This document shows, one piece after another, positions 1-7,990 of a DNA stretch of 21,559 nt. Location of the stretch: positions 1-21,559 of the forward strand of contig DVMC01000210.1 of NCBI GenBank assembly GCA_018715165.1. The letters are read 5' to 3'. A program made the position numbers and the translations under genes. The first letter of the stretch is position 1. Every line of letters begins with the position of its first letter. Under the pieces are notes generated by a model that was not told the DNA's origin, ran no database searches, and saw only the letters and a list, made by a program, of their open reading frames with translations. Source of the stretch: Limiplasma pullistercoris. Its GTDB lineage: Bacteria; Bacillota; Clostridia; Christensenellales; Aristaeellaceae.

Positions 1-130
1 CCAGCACCGCGTCGCCCAGAAATTCCAGGCGCTGGTTGTCCGGCAGCTTTGTGGAGGGATGCGTCAGCGCCAGGCGCAGGTGGGACGGGTCCCGGAAGGC
101 ATAGCCCAGGGCTTGCTGCAAACGCTGCAT
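1..130 (-). CDS. rnc: Ribonuclease III, N-terminal part (cut by window edge)
   Basis: The first 43 residues of RNase III, the double-stranded RNA endonuclease that processes rRNA precursors and structured mRNAs in the cytoplasm. The visible part begins MQRLQQALGYAFRDP, continues with LALTHPS, and reaches the family signature RLEFLGDAVL at residues 34-43, which carries the metal-binding E36 and D40. The residue before that motif, often Glu, is Gln here; I regard this as ordinary variation. The ATG at 128-130 was chosen because an AAAGGAG ribosome binding site lies about 8 bases upstream. The gene follows acpP in the same direction, the usual acpP-rnc order in Firmicutes. The rest of the protein lies beyond position 1. 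Confidence 0.93.
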   Translation of the reverse strand, partial: MQRLQQALGYAFRDPSHLRLALTHPSTKLPDNQRLEFLGDAVL

Positions 131-159
131 ACGACGATGCTCCTTTTTTTCGGGATGGC

Positions 160-192
160 TGCGCCCCCAACGGGTGTGCCGCTGGGGGCGCA
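160..192 (-). promoter_or_regulatory. Stem-loop in the acpP-rnc intergenic region
   Basis: Perfect 10-bp GC-rich stem (160-169 with 183-192) around a 13-base loop whose inner CGG and CCG can also pair. It lies between the acpP stop and the rnc ribosome binding site and has no T run on the minus strand, so it is not a standard terminator. It could be an mRNA processing site or a partial attenuator. The pairing is seen in the sequence; the role is inferred. Confidence 0.5.
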
Positions 193-205
193 TGAATGCG
201 GGGCG

Positions 206-433
206 TTACTGGTGCTTCTCGATGTAGTCCACCACGTCGCCGACGGTTTTGAGGGTCAGGATGACTTCATCCTCCACCTCGATGCCGAATTCGCTTTCCA
301 GCTCCAGAATCATCACCATCACGTTGGCGCTGTCCGCCTTAAGGTCCTCCACCAGGCGGCTTTCGGGGGTGATGGTGGAAGCGTCCACCTGCAGCTGGGA
401 AGCGATCATGTCGCGTACCTTTTCAAAAACCAT
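206..433 (-). CDS. acpP: Acyl carrier protein
   Basis: A 75-residue acidic protein with the size and pattern of the fatty-acid acyl carrier protein, the soluble carrier of growing acyl chains. The helix-II motif LKADS places the phosphopantetheine-accepting serine at S35, followed by LELESEFGIEVED, the typical recognition-helix region. The usual DSL reads DSA here (S35-A36), with VMVMILELE downstream. The start at 433 (MVFEKVRDM) is preferred over an upstream in-frame ATG at 457 because AGGAGG lies about 6 bases before it. It sits downstream of plsX and upstream of rnc. The fabD, fabG and fabH genes often found between plsX and acpP in Firmicutes are absent, so they must be elsewhere. Confidence 0.93.
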   Translation of the reverse strand: MVFEKVRDMIASQLQVDASTITPESRLVEDLKADSANVMVMILELESEFGIEVEDEVILTLKTVGDVVDYIEKHQ

Positions 434-490
434 GGTTGTTTCCTCCTGTTCATCCAATCAAAATCATGGCGGAATACGCCTTATCTGGTT

Positions 491-507
491 CGGGAGCGAC
501 GCTCCCG
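491..507 (-). promoter_or_regulatory. Short hairpin between plsX and acpP
   Basis: Perfect 7-bp inverted repeat with a 3-base loop (arms 491-497 and 501-507) in the 83-base plsX-acpP gap. No T run follows on the minus strand. It may be an mRNA stability element that lets acpP be expressed differently from plsX. Role inferred. Confidence 0.35.
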
Positions 508-516
508 CGCAGAACG

Positions 517-1545
517 TTACTGGGCGGACTGCTGCTCTTCGCGGGGCAGAAGAGCTTCGATCTTCTCCACCACGCCGCCATGGATCATCTGCACGGCCTG
601 GCCGATGGCGCAGGCCAGCGCGTGTCCGTTGGAGGACCCGTGCGCCTTCACCACGTTGCCGCGCACGCCCAGAAGCGGCGCGCCGCCCACCTCGCTGTAA
701 TCCATGGTCTTTTTCACGCGGCCGAAGGCGGGCTTGGCCAGGAGCGCGCCCACCTTGCTGCGGGTGTCGCTGAGAAGCTCCTTTTTGATGATGCCCATCA
801 AAGTTCCGGCCACACCCTCCATGAACTTGAGAATCACGTTGCCCACGAAGCCGTCGCACACGATCACATCAGCCTGATCATGGGTGATTTCGCGCGCTTC
901 GACGTTGCCCACGAAGTTGAGGCGCTGATCGGCTTCCAGCAGCGCATAGGCCTCCTTGGTCAGAGCGCAGCCCTTTTCGGCCTCCGCGCCGTTGTTGACC
1001 AGGCCGATGCGCGGGCTCTGGATGCCGCGCATGCCCTGCATGTAGGCGCTGCCCATCATGGCGAACTGGTGCAGGTATTCGGGACGGCAGTCCACGTTGG
1101 CCCCGCAGTCAATGAGCAGGAAATAGCCCTTGCCGTTGGGCAAAAGCGGCGCGAGGGCCGGACGGTCGATGCCGCGTAGGCGGCCCAGGCGGAACATACC
1201 GCCGGAGAGCACCGCGCCCGTCGAACCGGCGGATACGAAGGCGTCCACCTTGCCGTCGCGGAGCTTGAGCATGCCGTCGACGATGGCGCTCTGCTTTTTC
1301 TTGCGCACGGCCATGACCGGCGCTTCGCAGTTGGTGATGACTTCGGGGCAGTCGGTCAGGACGAGGCGGGCGCGCAGCGCGGGGTCCGCGCCCTGAAAGG
1401 CGGCGTCCACCGCGGACTTCACCTGCTCGATGGGACCGGCCAGCTCGATTTCCAGCCCCTCATAGCGCTCCAGCGCCTCCCTGGCCCCCTCGGCGGGGGC
1501 CTTCGGCGCGTTGTCGCCGCCCATCGCGTCCAAATAAATCTTCAT
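517..1545 (-). CDS. plsX: Phosphate acyltransferase PlsX
   Basis: A 342-residue PlsX, which makes acyl-phosphate from acyl-ACP for the PlsY step of phosphatidic acid synthesis at the inner face of the membrane. The N-terminus MKIYLDAMGGDNAP is the family hallmark. Further conserved blocks are VSAGSTGAVLSGG, LLIDCGANVDCRPEYL, RIGLVNNGAEAEKG, DVIVCDGFVGNVILK, and GGAPLLGVRGNVVKAHGSSN near the C-terminus. Length is normal. The ATG at 1545 has GAGGAG about 10 bases upstream. It begins 21 bases after the end of the large propeller protein and is followed by acpP, its substrate carrier, so co-transcription is likely. Confidence 0.96.
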   Translation of the reverse strand: MKIYLDAMGGDNAPKAPAEGAREALERYEGLEIELAGPIEQVKSAVDAAFQGADPALRARLVLTDCPEVITNCEAPVMAVRKKKQSAIVDGMLKLRDGKVDAFVSAGSTGAVLSGGMFRLGRLRGIDRPALAPLLPNGKGYFLLIDCGANVDCRPEYLHQFAMMGSAYMQGMRGIQSPRIGLVNNGAEAEKGCALTKEAYALLEADQRLNFVGNVEAREITHDQADVIVCDGFVGNVILKFMEGVAGTLMGIIKKELLSDTRSKVGALLAKPAFGRVKKTMDYSEVGGAPLLGVRGNVVKAHGSSNGHALACAIGQAVQMIHGGVVEKIEALLPREEQQSAQ

Positions 1546-1566
1546 TGCCGATACGCTCCTCTTGTG

Positions 1567-4500
1567 TTACTCGATCTTGATGCAGTATACGCCGCCGGCG
1601 TCCTTGCCCGTGGTGCCGATGATCATGAGGTTTCCGTACACGGCGGGCGAGCCCTCGATGGCCAGCGTGCTTTCCTCGCCCTCGCCGGAGGTGAGGGTCA
1701 GGGTATCCAGAATGGAGCCGTTCGTGGCGTCCATGAGGTGGATCTTGCCGTTGCTCTCGGCCTGAATCAGCCAGGCGTCGCCGTCCTCGTTGTAGATGGC
1801 CACGGGGCTGGAGAGGGTGGCGCTTTCCAGCGCGGTCTCCCAGACCACCTTGCCGTCGGCCTTGTTCAGGGCGATCACCTTGGCGCCTGCCTCGTCGTTG
1901 GTGGCGGTGAAGATGACCAGGTCGCGGATGGCGCCCTGACCCACGACGGGGCTGGCGTACACGCCGATGTCGCGTTTGCTGGCATAGACCAGATCGGGCA
2001 CCTCGTAGGACCATTCCTCGACGCCGGTGAGGGCGTTGAGGCGGCGGATGGTGCACACGCCGTTCTTGCCGCCGTTGACGATGGCGTTGGCGGTATAGAG
2101 CGCCACCACGGAGCCGTCCTCCACGTCCAGCGCGGGCGTGGATTCGATGCTGTCGCCGGTATCCACAGCCCAGACGGGGGTAAGGGTGTTGAGGTCCACG
2201 CACTGCAGGATACCGCCGATATCGCCGTAGTAGACATAGTTATTGTATACGGCCACGCTGGCGTTGATGTTGGTATCGGTGCGGTCTTGGCCCTTGGCCT
2301 GGGTTTTGTAGCCCTGAATGGTCTCGGAGAGGGCGATCTCGTTGCTCTGGTAATTGTAGGTATCCTTCACCGCGCCAAACTCGGCGGTGTAGAGCACGCC
2401 GTTCTGGCCGCCGACGATCATGGTGCCGGTGGTGCTGTCAAAGAGCGCCGAGCCGAGGAAGCCGGTATAGTTGCTGTTCTTGTCCTTGCCGTCTCCGGCG
2501 ATGAGGCGCTCCTTTTCATTGGTGATGAGGTTGAGGATATGGTAGCCGTTTTTGACCGTCTTGTTGGCCAGGCGGCTGTTGAACTGGCCCACGCCCAGAA
2601 TGGGGGTGCCGTTGGTGGCCACGGACAGGCCGCCGCGGCTGGGCGCGCCCAGCTCGATGGGATCGCGGGTGGCCTCGCCGGTGAGCAGGTTGTAGAAGTA
2701 GACGAAGCCATCCTGGCCGGCGACGATGACCTCCTTGAGGGCGGTCACTTCCTTCATTTCATCCTTGATGCCCATGCGCTGGCGCAGCTCCGTGGGCCAC
2801 TTGACAATCACGGGCTGGCCCGGAGCGGTCACGCCGTAAACGGTGCTCTCGTTGGTCTTCATGGAGCCGACGGGCTGGCTCCACACCTCGCTGAGCTTGG
2901 CGGACTGCACGTCCACCGTGCCGTAGGATGCGTTCTGACGCAGCGGACCGCTGCGGAAGGTGAGCACGCCCGCCTGCCGCCAGCCCGCGTAGTCGCTGCC
3001 GCCTACGGTGGTGGTGAAGGCGTTGAGCATGTTGATGGTGCGCTCGCGGGTAAAGGTGTCGATGGTCTTGGTGCCGCTGTAGAGCGTGGCCTTGAGGGTC
3101 AGCTCTTCAGGCAGGGCCGCGGGCGCCGCCTCCGCGCTCAAATCAGGCAGGGGCGAGGTGGTGGGCACCGGCGTGGGAGAAGGCGTCGGGCTGGGCGTGG
3201 GGCTGGGGCTGGGCGTGGGAGAGGGCGACGGGCTGGGCGTCGGCTCGGCCGGCTCCTCCTCTTCCTCTTCCTCAACGGGCTCGCTGCCCAGCTGTACGTC
3301 CACGCTCATGCCGGAGGGCGTGAAGTTGAGATCGCCGTCCATCTGATACTGCGCGTCATACTCGCCGGAATAGGCGGTGGTTACTTCCACGCCCAGCGTC
3401 CAGATGCGCTGATCGCCGCTTTCGGTCACGCTGGCGTCCTCGCTCTGCGGGTCGGTCAGGTACATGCTGACGACGGGGGTGTTATAGCTGTCCACCACGC
3501 GCACGGCGGTCACGTCGGTGGAGGTGGTGAGCGCAAAGGTCAGGTGCGCCGGCACGCCGGAGATGGACGTGTCGCACGTGAAGCCCTGCATGGGCTCGGC
3601 CACCACGCGGGGCGCGGAGATGCTCACCGGAGCGGATACGGGGAAACCCTCGCTCTCCACGCCGTCCTGCTTGCGGGCATAGACCGTGAAGCCGCCGCTG
3701 TACGCATCCTCAATGGTGCAGGAGGGTTTCCACAGCAGCACGTTGCTGTTGGAGATCACCTCGCCGCTAGCCTCCATGTCGGTGGAGTAGTTGCCGTCAT
3801 AGACGGTATTGCCCAGATCGTCCACGATGCGCAGGCCCATGACGGACTTGGCGGTCTGCACGGCAAAGATCACCTGCGTGGGCGCGGCGCTGTCCGCCGC
3901 CGCGGCGCTGAAGCTCTTGATGGGGTCCTCCTCGGGGATGATCATGTTTTTCACGCTGGTAAAGGCGCTCACGAGCGTGGACTTGACCGGCGCAATCGCG
4001 CCGCCGATGCCGCCGCCCATGCCTTCCCAGTCGGGCAGGCAGATACCGGCCAGCAGGCCGCCCACCACCAGCAAAGCGATCACGATGGGCAGGAGCACGC
4101 CGCCGCGGCGGCGCTCCGGCTCTCTCGCCTCGTAGTCCTCGTCCTCTTCAAAATCATAGCGGGGCCTGTCCACTGAAGCGGTAGGCCGGCGGAACGGCTC
4201 GTCCATGGGGCGGGCGGGCTGCTGCCGCGGGCCGGCTTGACGGCGCGGCATGGCGTTTCCTTCCATTTCCGCCTGGGCCATGCGCTGCCCGGCCGGCGGC
4301 ATGGCTGCCTGCTGGACGGGCCGCTGGCCCTGCGGCGCGGGGCGCTGCTGCGGACGCTGACCCTGGGCGGGCGCAGGACGCCGGCCCGGCTGGGCGGGCC
4401 GCTGGCCTTGCGGCGCGGCCTGCTGCTGCGGGCGCTGGCCCTGGGTGGGCGCAGTGCGCCTGCCCGGCTGCGCTGGGCGCTGACCCTGCGGCACGGCACG

Positions 4501-5217
4501 GCGCGGCGCGGGGACCGCATTCTCCACCGGCCGGTCCGCCTCCTGGGCGCGGGCCGCGGCGGACCGGGAGCGCGGGCCGCCTTCGGGCATGGCCGTGCGC
4601 GCGCCGGTATAGCGGCCGCCGGGCATGGCGGCGCGGCGCTCCGCGCGCGGCGCTTCAGACGCTTCGCTGTCGCCGGCCTCAAAGGGGTCGTAATCCTGCT
4701 GAACGGGCTGCGGCGGGACCACCGGCGCCTCCTGGGCGCGTTCAGCCACACGGCTGCGGCGGCGGCGCGGCGTGGGTGTCTCCTCCCGTTCCGGCCCATC
4801 CACAGGCGCAGGCGACGCAGGCTGGGGCGCAGACGCCGCTTCCATCGGCTGCACCACGGGCGCAGCGGGCCGCTCGAAGGGACCGGGGCCACGGCCCAGG
4901 GTGGTGCGCTTGTTCACCATCTGCTGGGCAAGGGGCTTTGCGACGCGGGTGGGCGCATTATCCCCCTGGGTGCGAAAATCCAGGGCCTCCTGAAACAAGG
5001 GCACGCCGCTCTGCTGCATTTCCGCGCCAAAGGGCGCGGGATCCTCCGCCAGGAAACCGCCGCCCATCACGCCGGGCTGCTGCCATGCAGGCATCCCCTG
5101 CGCCATCTCCGGGGCGTCCATGGGCATATCCCAGGGGGCCGCATCCTCTGCCGCCCCGTTAAGCGGCGGCTGGAAGGGGTCGCTGGGCTGATTGTGGTTG
5201 CGGTAGTAGTCGCTCAA
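1567..5217 (-). CDS. Large single-pass membrane protein with disordered cytoplasmic part, stalk and PQQ-type propeller
   Basis: About 1216 residues. Order: disordered Pro/Gln/Arg-rich region (1-370) containing QGQRP repeats (243-303); basic REPERRRGG; one membrane span (about 374-395, LLPIVIALLVVGGLLAG); two related beta-rich domains (about 448-535 and 557-645, sharing LRIVDD/VRVVDS and AYSG motifs); an acidic run then a Pro/Ser/Thr stalk (649-690); and a C-terminal PQQ/BamB-like propeller (about 730-1216) with repeats such as CVDLNTLTPVWAVDTGD, ALNKADGKVVWETAL and IHLMDATNG. Positive residues before the span predict the N-terminus inside and the propeller outside. The TTG at 5217 (MSDYYRNHNQ) was chosen because AAGGAG lies 9 bases upstream and the longer frame runs into the promoter. 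Function unknown; envelope scaffolding or surface sensing is plausible. It is the first gene of the plsX-acpP-rnc unit. Confidence 0.85.
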   Translation of the reverse strand: MSDYYRNHNQPSDPFQPPLNGAAEDAAPWDMPMDAPEMAQGMPAWQQPGVMGGGFLAEDPAPFGAEMQQSGVPLFQEALDFRTQGDNAPTRVAKPLAQQMVNKRTTLGRGPGPFERPAAPVVQPMEAASAPQPASPAPVDGPEREETPTPRRRRSRVAERAQEAPVVPPQPVQQDYDPFEAGDSEASEAPRAERRAAMPGGRYTGARTAMPEGGPRSRSAAARAQEADRPVENAVPAPRRAVPQGQRPAQPGRRTAPTQGQRPQQQAAPQGQRPAQPGRRPAPAQGQRPQQRPAPQGQRPVQQAAMPPAGQRMAQAEMEGNAMPRRQAGPRQQPARPMDEPFRRPTASVDRPRYDFEEDEDYEAREPERRRGGVLLPIVIALLVVGGLLAGICLPDWEGMGGGIGGAIAPVKSTLVSAFTSVKNMIIPEEDPIKSFSAAAADSAAPTQVIFAVQTAKSVMGLRIVDDLGNTVYDGNYSTDMEASGEVISNSNVLLWKPSCTIEDAYSGGFTVYARKQDGVESEGFPVSAPVSISAPRVVAEPMQGFTCDTSISGVPAHLTFALTTSTDVTAVRVVDSYNTPVVSMYLTDPQSEDASVTESGDQRIWTLGVEVTTAYSGEYDAQYQMDGDLNFTPSGMSVDVQLGSEPVEEEEEEEPAEPTPSPSPSPTPSPSPTPSPTPSPTPVPTTSPLPDLSAEAAPAALPEELTLKATLYSGTKTIDTFTRERTINMLNAFTTTVGGSDYAGWRQAGVLTFRSGPLRQNASYGTVDVQSAKLSEVWSQPVGSMKTNESTVYGVTAPGQPVIVKWPTELRQRMGIKDEMKEVTALKEVIVAGQDGFVYFYNLLTGEATRDPIELGAPSRGGLSVATNGTPILGVGQFNSRLANKTVKNGYHILNLITNEKERLIAGDGKDKNSNYTGFLGSALFDSTTGTMIVGGQNGVLYTAEFGAVKDTYNYQSNEIALSETIQGYKTQAKGQDRTDTNINASVAVYNNYVYYGDIGGILQCVDLNTLTPVWAVDTGDSIESTPALDVEDGSVVALYTANAIVNGGKNGVCTIRRLNALTGVEEWSYEVPDLVYASKRDIGVYASPVVGQGAIRDLVIFTATNDEAGAKVIALNKADGKVVWETALESATLSSPVAIYNEDGDAWLIQAESNGKIHLMDATNGSILDTLTLTSGEGEESTLAIEGSPAVYGNLMIIGTTGKDAGGVYCIKIE
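3154..3249 (-). repeat. Low-complexity repeat coding a Pro/Ser/Thr stalk
   Basis: Short tandem units of GGGCTGGGCGTG type (plus strand) encode about 32 residues of alternating TPSP and SPSP, just after an acidic run. This is typical of an extended extracellular stalk separating domains. The tract is prone to slippage, so its length may vary between strains. Confidence 0.8.
4309..4491 (-). repeat. Tandem QGQRP repeat region in the cytoplasmic tail
   Basis: Degenerate repeats coding units such as PQGQRPAQPGRR and PAQGQRPQQ, about five QGQRP copies across residues 243-303 of the large membrane protein. The composition (Pro, Gln, Arg) predicts an intrinsically disordered, positively charged segment on the cytoplasmic side. 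Confidence 0.75.
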
Positions 5218-5586
5218 AATGTCGCACTCCTTATCCTTGGTTCGGTTGGGTGGATTCGATCCCCGACGGGACCGGTGGCTCCCAAAGGGCTTCCATGAGC
5301 AGCCGTGCCGCGCTTGCGGCATGGACGGCATACGTGCCGACTGTATACCATCGTCTATTATACCAATATTCCCGCAACTCTACAACCCCTGTTTTCCCTG
5401 ATGCGCTCCCCCCATCCCCTCCTGTAAGCCGCGCAATTGTAAAACTTTGGTCCTGCAAAGCATGCAAACGCAATCGCTGTCTGGCCCGGAAGGGTTTTCT
5501 CCCTCATGCGGAGAATGTTATAGCACCGATCTTGTCTTTCGGCGGCGGGCGATCTTTTCCCACCGCCTGAGGAGGAGGAACGCTTC
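5218..5586. other. 369-base intergenic region between divergent operons
   Basis: Holds the minus-strand promoter at 5357-5385 and a leader of about 130 bases with a 6-bp hairpin (5306-5311 with 5316-5321) upstream of the large membrane protein. On the plus side only a weak promoter candidate is seen: TATAGC at 5519-5524 with a TGT extension but no good -35. An AGGAGGAGG ribosome binding site precedes the ATG at 5587. Short ORFs here lack ribosome binding sites or recognisable domains. Confidence 0.6.
5357..5385 (-). promoter_or_regulatory. Promoter for the large membrane protein-plsX-acpP-rnc unit
   Basis: On the minus strand, a perfect TATAAT (5362-5357) with a TGG extended -10 lies 17 bases from a weak -35, TTGTAG (5385-5380). 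The predicted transcript starts near 5350. Extended -10 promoters tolerate a poor -35. Confidence 0.6.
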
Positions 5587-7041
5587 ATGGATACCATTCT
5601 GGTTTTGTGCCAAGGCCGGCGGCAATCCGCGCTGATTGCCCGCACGCTTCGCTACCGCCAGGTGTACAGCCTTCCCCTCGCCCTGGACAGCCCGGCGGAA
5701 ACGGTGTTGTCCTATGCGCCAAAGGGGATTGTTCTATCTGCCCCCGACGGCACGCCGGACGCGCTGGCGCGTCTGGACCCCGCGCTGTTGGAGGCCGGGG
5801 TGCCGGTGCTGGCGCTGGGTGGGATGGTGCCGGCGCTGTGCCGCCTCTACGGCGGGGACGCCTCGCCAGCCGCCTGTCCGCGCGGCGCGGTGACGCTGGG
5901 GCTTGAAAACGACCCGCTGTTTGCCGACATTTCCGGCGGCGAGCGCGTGCTGCGTTCCCTATCAGATCTGACCCTGTCCGAATGTCTTTTGCCCCTGGCC
6001 ACAGCCACGGAGCGGCCCATCGGCTTTCGTCACCGGGACCTTCCGCTTTATGCCCTGCAATATCCCATCGAACGCAACGATCCGGATGCGGCGCAGCTTC
6101 TGTTCAACTTTGCCAGCCGCATCTGCGGTGCCGCGGATACCTGGGACGAGGACGCCATGATGAATCTGGCGGTGGAGCGCATCCGTCAGGCTGCGCCGGA
6201 GGGGCGCGTGCTGTGCGCGGTGTCGGGCGGGGTGGACAGCGCGGTCTGCGCGCGCCTGGCCAGCCTGGCCGTGGGGGATCGGCTGATGTGCGTGTTTGTG
6301 GATACGGGCCTCTTCCGTCAGGGGGAGTCGGAGAATGTTATCTCCACTTTCATGGATTCCCTGGGGCTGGTGGTGGCGCACGTGGACGCAAGCGAAGCCT
6401 TTTTGCGCGCGCTGTCCGGCGTGCGCAGCCGGGACGACAAGGAGCGCATCGCCGCGCAGCTGATGACTCAGGTGCTCATCAAGCAGCTGAGCTATGATCC
6501 CGGCATCCGTTCCATTGTGATGGGCGCGAATCTCAACGACGCGCTGTTCGGCTTCTCCACCACCGCCGAGATGGAAAACGTGAGGAACACGTACAACCTG
6601 TGCGTATGCGAGCCTGTACACGACCTGTTCAAGGAGGAGGTGCGCCGCCTGGCCACGGCGCTGTCCCTGCCCGACAGCATCGCGCTCCGGCAGCCCTTTC
6701 CGGCCAGCGGGCTGGCTCTGCGCATCTTCGGCCAGGTCACGCCGGAGCGCCTGACCGTGCTTCGCGCCGCCGACGCCTGTTTCAGCGAGGAGATCTGCCA
6801 GGGCGGACATGCCAAGCGCCTGTGGCAGTACTACACCAACCTGGTGGACAGCCCGGACCAGCCGGACACCTATGCGATCAGCCTGCGCGCGCTGCAGGTG
6901 GCGCGGGGTGGAGCCACGGCGGCCCGACTGCCCTTCGACGTGCTGGAGCGCGCCTCCGAGCGCATTCTGAACGAGGTCAAGGGCGTGGTTCGCGTGGTGT
7001 ACGACCTCACGCCCAGCAATCACTACGGCGAGATGGAATAA
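5587..7041 (+). CDS. GMP-synthase-like protein with degenerate glutaminase domain
   Basis: 484 residues, co-linear with GuaA: glutaminase-like domain (1-180), ATP-pyrophosphatase domain (205-380) and C-terminal dimer domain (380-484). The PP-loop SGGVDS (213-218) is intact, followed by CVFVDTGLFRQGE and LRQPFPASGLALRIFG, clearly GuaA-like. The glutaminase nucleophile motif GICYG reads VLALGGM (74-80) with no cysteine. The catalytic FHPE motif reads YPIE (159-162), so the histidine is lost and the glutamate kept. GTLYPDVIES reads GANLNDALFG, and the C-terminal KPPATIEWE tail that contacts XMP in true GuaA is replaced by SNHYGEME. I infer an ATP-using adenylating enzyme that uses ammonia or another substrate, probably not a normal GMP synthase. 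ATG 5587 follows GAGGAGGA. The dipeptidase follows after 41 bases. Confidence 0.85.
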   Translation: MDTILVLCQGRRQSALIARTLRYRQVYSLPLALDSPAETVLSYAPKGIVLSAPDGTPDALARLDPALLEAGVPVLALGGMVPALCRLYGGDASPAACPRGAVTLGLENDPLFADISGGERVLRSLSDLTLSECLLPLATATERPIGFRHRDLPLYALQYPIERNDPDAAQLLFNFASRICGAADTWDEDAMMNLAVERIRQAAPEGRVLCAVSGGVDSAVCARLASLAVGDRLMCVFVDTGLFRQGESENVISTFMDSLGLVVAHVDASEAFLRALSGVRSRDDKERIAAQLMTQVLIKQLSYDPGIRSIVMGANLNDALFGFSTTAEMENVRNTYNLCVCEPVHDLFKEEVRRLATALSLPDSIALRQPFPASGLALRIFGQVTPERLTVLRAADACFSEEICQGGHAKRLWQYYTNLVDSPDQPDTYAISLRALQVARGGATAARLPFDVLERASERILNEVKGVVRVVYDLTPSNHYGEME

Positions 7042-7082
7042 GGCGCGCCGCGCCCATGCCTTTGAGGAAAGGAGCGCCCCAT

Positions 7083-7985
7083 ATGCTGATTTGCGATACG
7101 CATGCCGATACCCTCTATGCCCTGGCCGCTCGGGACCGTTCCGCCGTCGCGCCGCTGGATGTGACCAAGGAGCTGCTGACCGCCGCAGGCGGCGTGCGGG
7201 TGCAGTGCCTGGCCCTGTTCGTCTGCACGGGCGGCATGCAGCAGCGGCCCACCATCGTGGAGCGGGAGCTGCAGGCCTTTGAGGCGCTGAAAGCGCAGGG
7301 CTTTTGGCAGATCACCGGCCTCTCCGAGGCGCGCGAGGGCGTCCCCAACGCGATGCTGACCATTGAGGGCGGCGAGGCCTTCGGCGGGGATGCGGCGCAG
7401 GTGGACCGCTTCGCGGACCTGGGCGTGCGCATGGCTGCGCTGGTGTGGAACAACGAAAACGGCGTGGCCCACCCCGCGCTCACCGGCAGCGGAGAGGGCC
7501 TCACCCCGCTGGGGTGGGAGATCGTGCGCCGCATGCGCAGCCGGCACATGGCGGTGGACGTATCTCATCTGAACGAGCGCGGCTTCTATGACCTGCTGGA
7601 CGGCGAAGCGCCGCCCCTGGCCTCGCACAGCTGCGCCCGCGCCCTGTGCGATCACCCGCGCAACCTGACGGATCATCAGCTGCGCCGCCTCTTTGAGGCG
7701 GGCGGGTATGTGGGCGTCAATTTCTATCCCCTGTTTTTGAGCAGCGACAGCCGGGCCGACCTAAACCGGGTGATCGATCACATCGCCCATATCTGCGATC
7801 TGGGCGGTGAGGCGCACGTGGGGCTTGGAAGCGACTTTGACGGCATCGAAACCCATCCGGAGGGCCTGCGCAACGCGGGCGACATTCCCGCGCTGCTGGA
7901 GTGGATGCGCCGCCGCGGCTTTGACGAGCCGCTGGTGGAAGCCGTGGCGGGCCTGAATTTCAAGCGCTATCTGGAAAGGATCTGA
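7083..7985 (+). CDS. Membrane dipeptidase family (peptidase M19) protein
   Basis: 300 residues of the renal-dipeptidase-like M19 metallopeptidase family, zinc enzymes that split dipeptides. The metal and catalytic pattern is present: H7 and D9 in DTHADT, bridging E95 in LTIEGGEAF, H162 in DVSHLNERGF, H182 in ASHSCARAL, and D251 in GLGSDFDGIE. There is no signal peptide or lipobox, so a cytoplasmic enzyme is expected despite the family name. The ATG at 7083 follows AGGAAAGGAG. It lies 41 bases after the GuaA-like gene and before a strong terminator, so the two form a probable two-gene operon. Substrate unknown; D-containing or cysteinyl dipeptides are typical of the family. Confidence 0.92.
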   Translation: MLICDTHADTLYALAARDRSAVAPLDVTKELLTAAGGVRVQCLALFVCTGGMQQRPTIVERELQAFEALKAQGFWQITGLSEAREGVPNAMLTIEGGEAFGGDAAQVDRFADLGVRMAALVWNNENGVAHPALTGSGEGLTPLGWEIVRRMRSRHMAVDVSHLNERGFYDLLDGEAPPLASHSCARALCDHPRNLTDHQLRRLFEAGGYVGVNFYPLFLSSDSRADLNRVIDHIAHICDLGGEAHVGLGSDFDGIETHPEGLRNAGDIPALLEWMRRRGFDEPLVEAVAGLNFKRYLERI

Positions 7986-7990
7986 CATAA

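Noticed and set aside
1564..4176. 870-codon plus-strand ORF opposite the large propeller gene
   Set aside because: Gly/Ala/His/Val-rich shadow of the GC-rich minus-strand gene; no ribosome binding site or known domain, while the minus frame has clear domains.
5240..5290. Sequence with GATTCGATCC resembling a tRNA T-loop
   Set aside because: The flanking bases cannot form a T stem and no anticodon or acceptor arms were found on either strand.
5231..5473. 80-codon minus-strand ORF upstream of the large membrane protein
   Set aside because: Lies across a strong minus-strand promoter and its leader; no ribosome binding site or recognisable domain.
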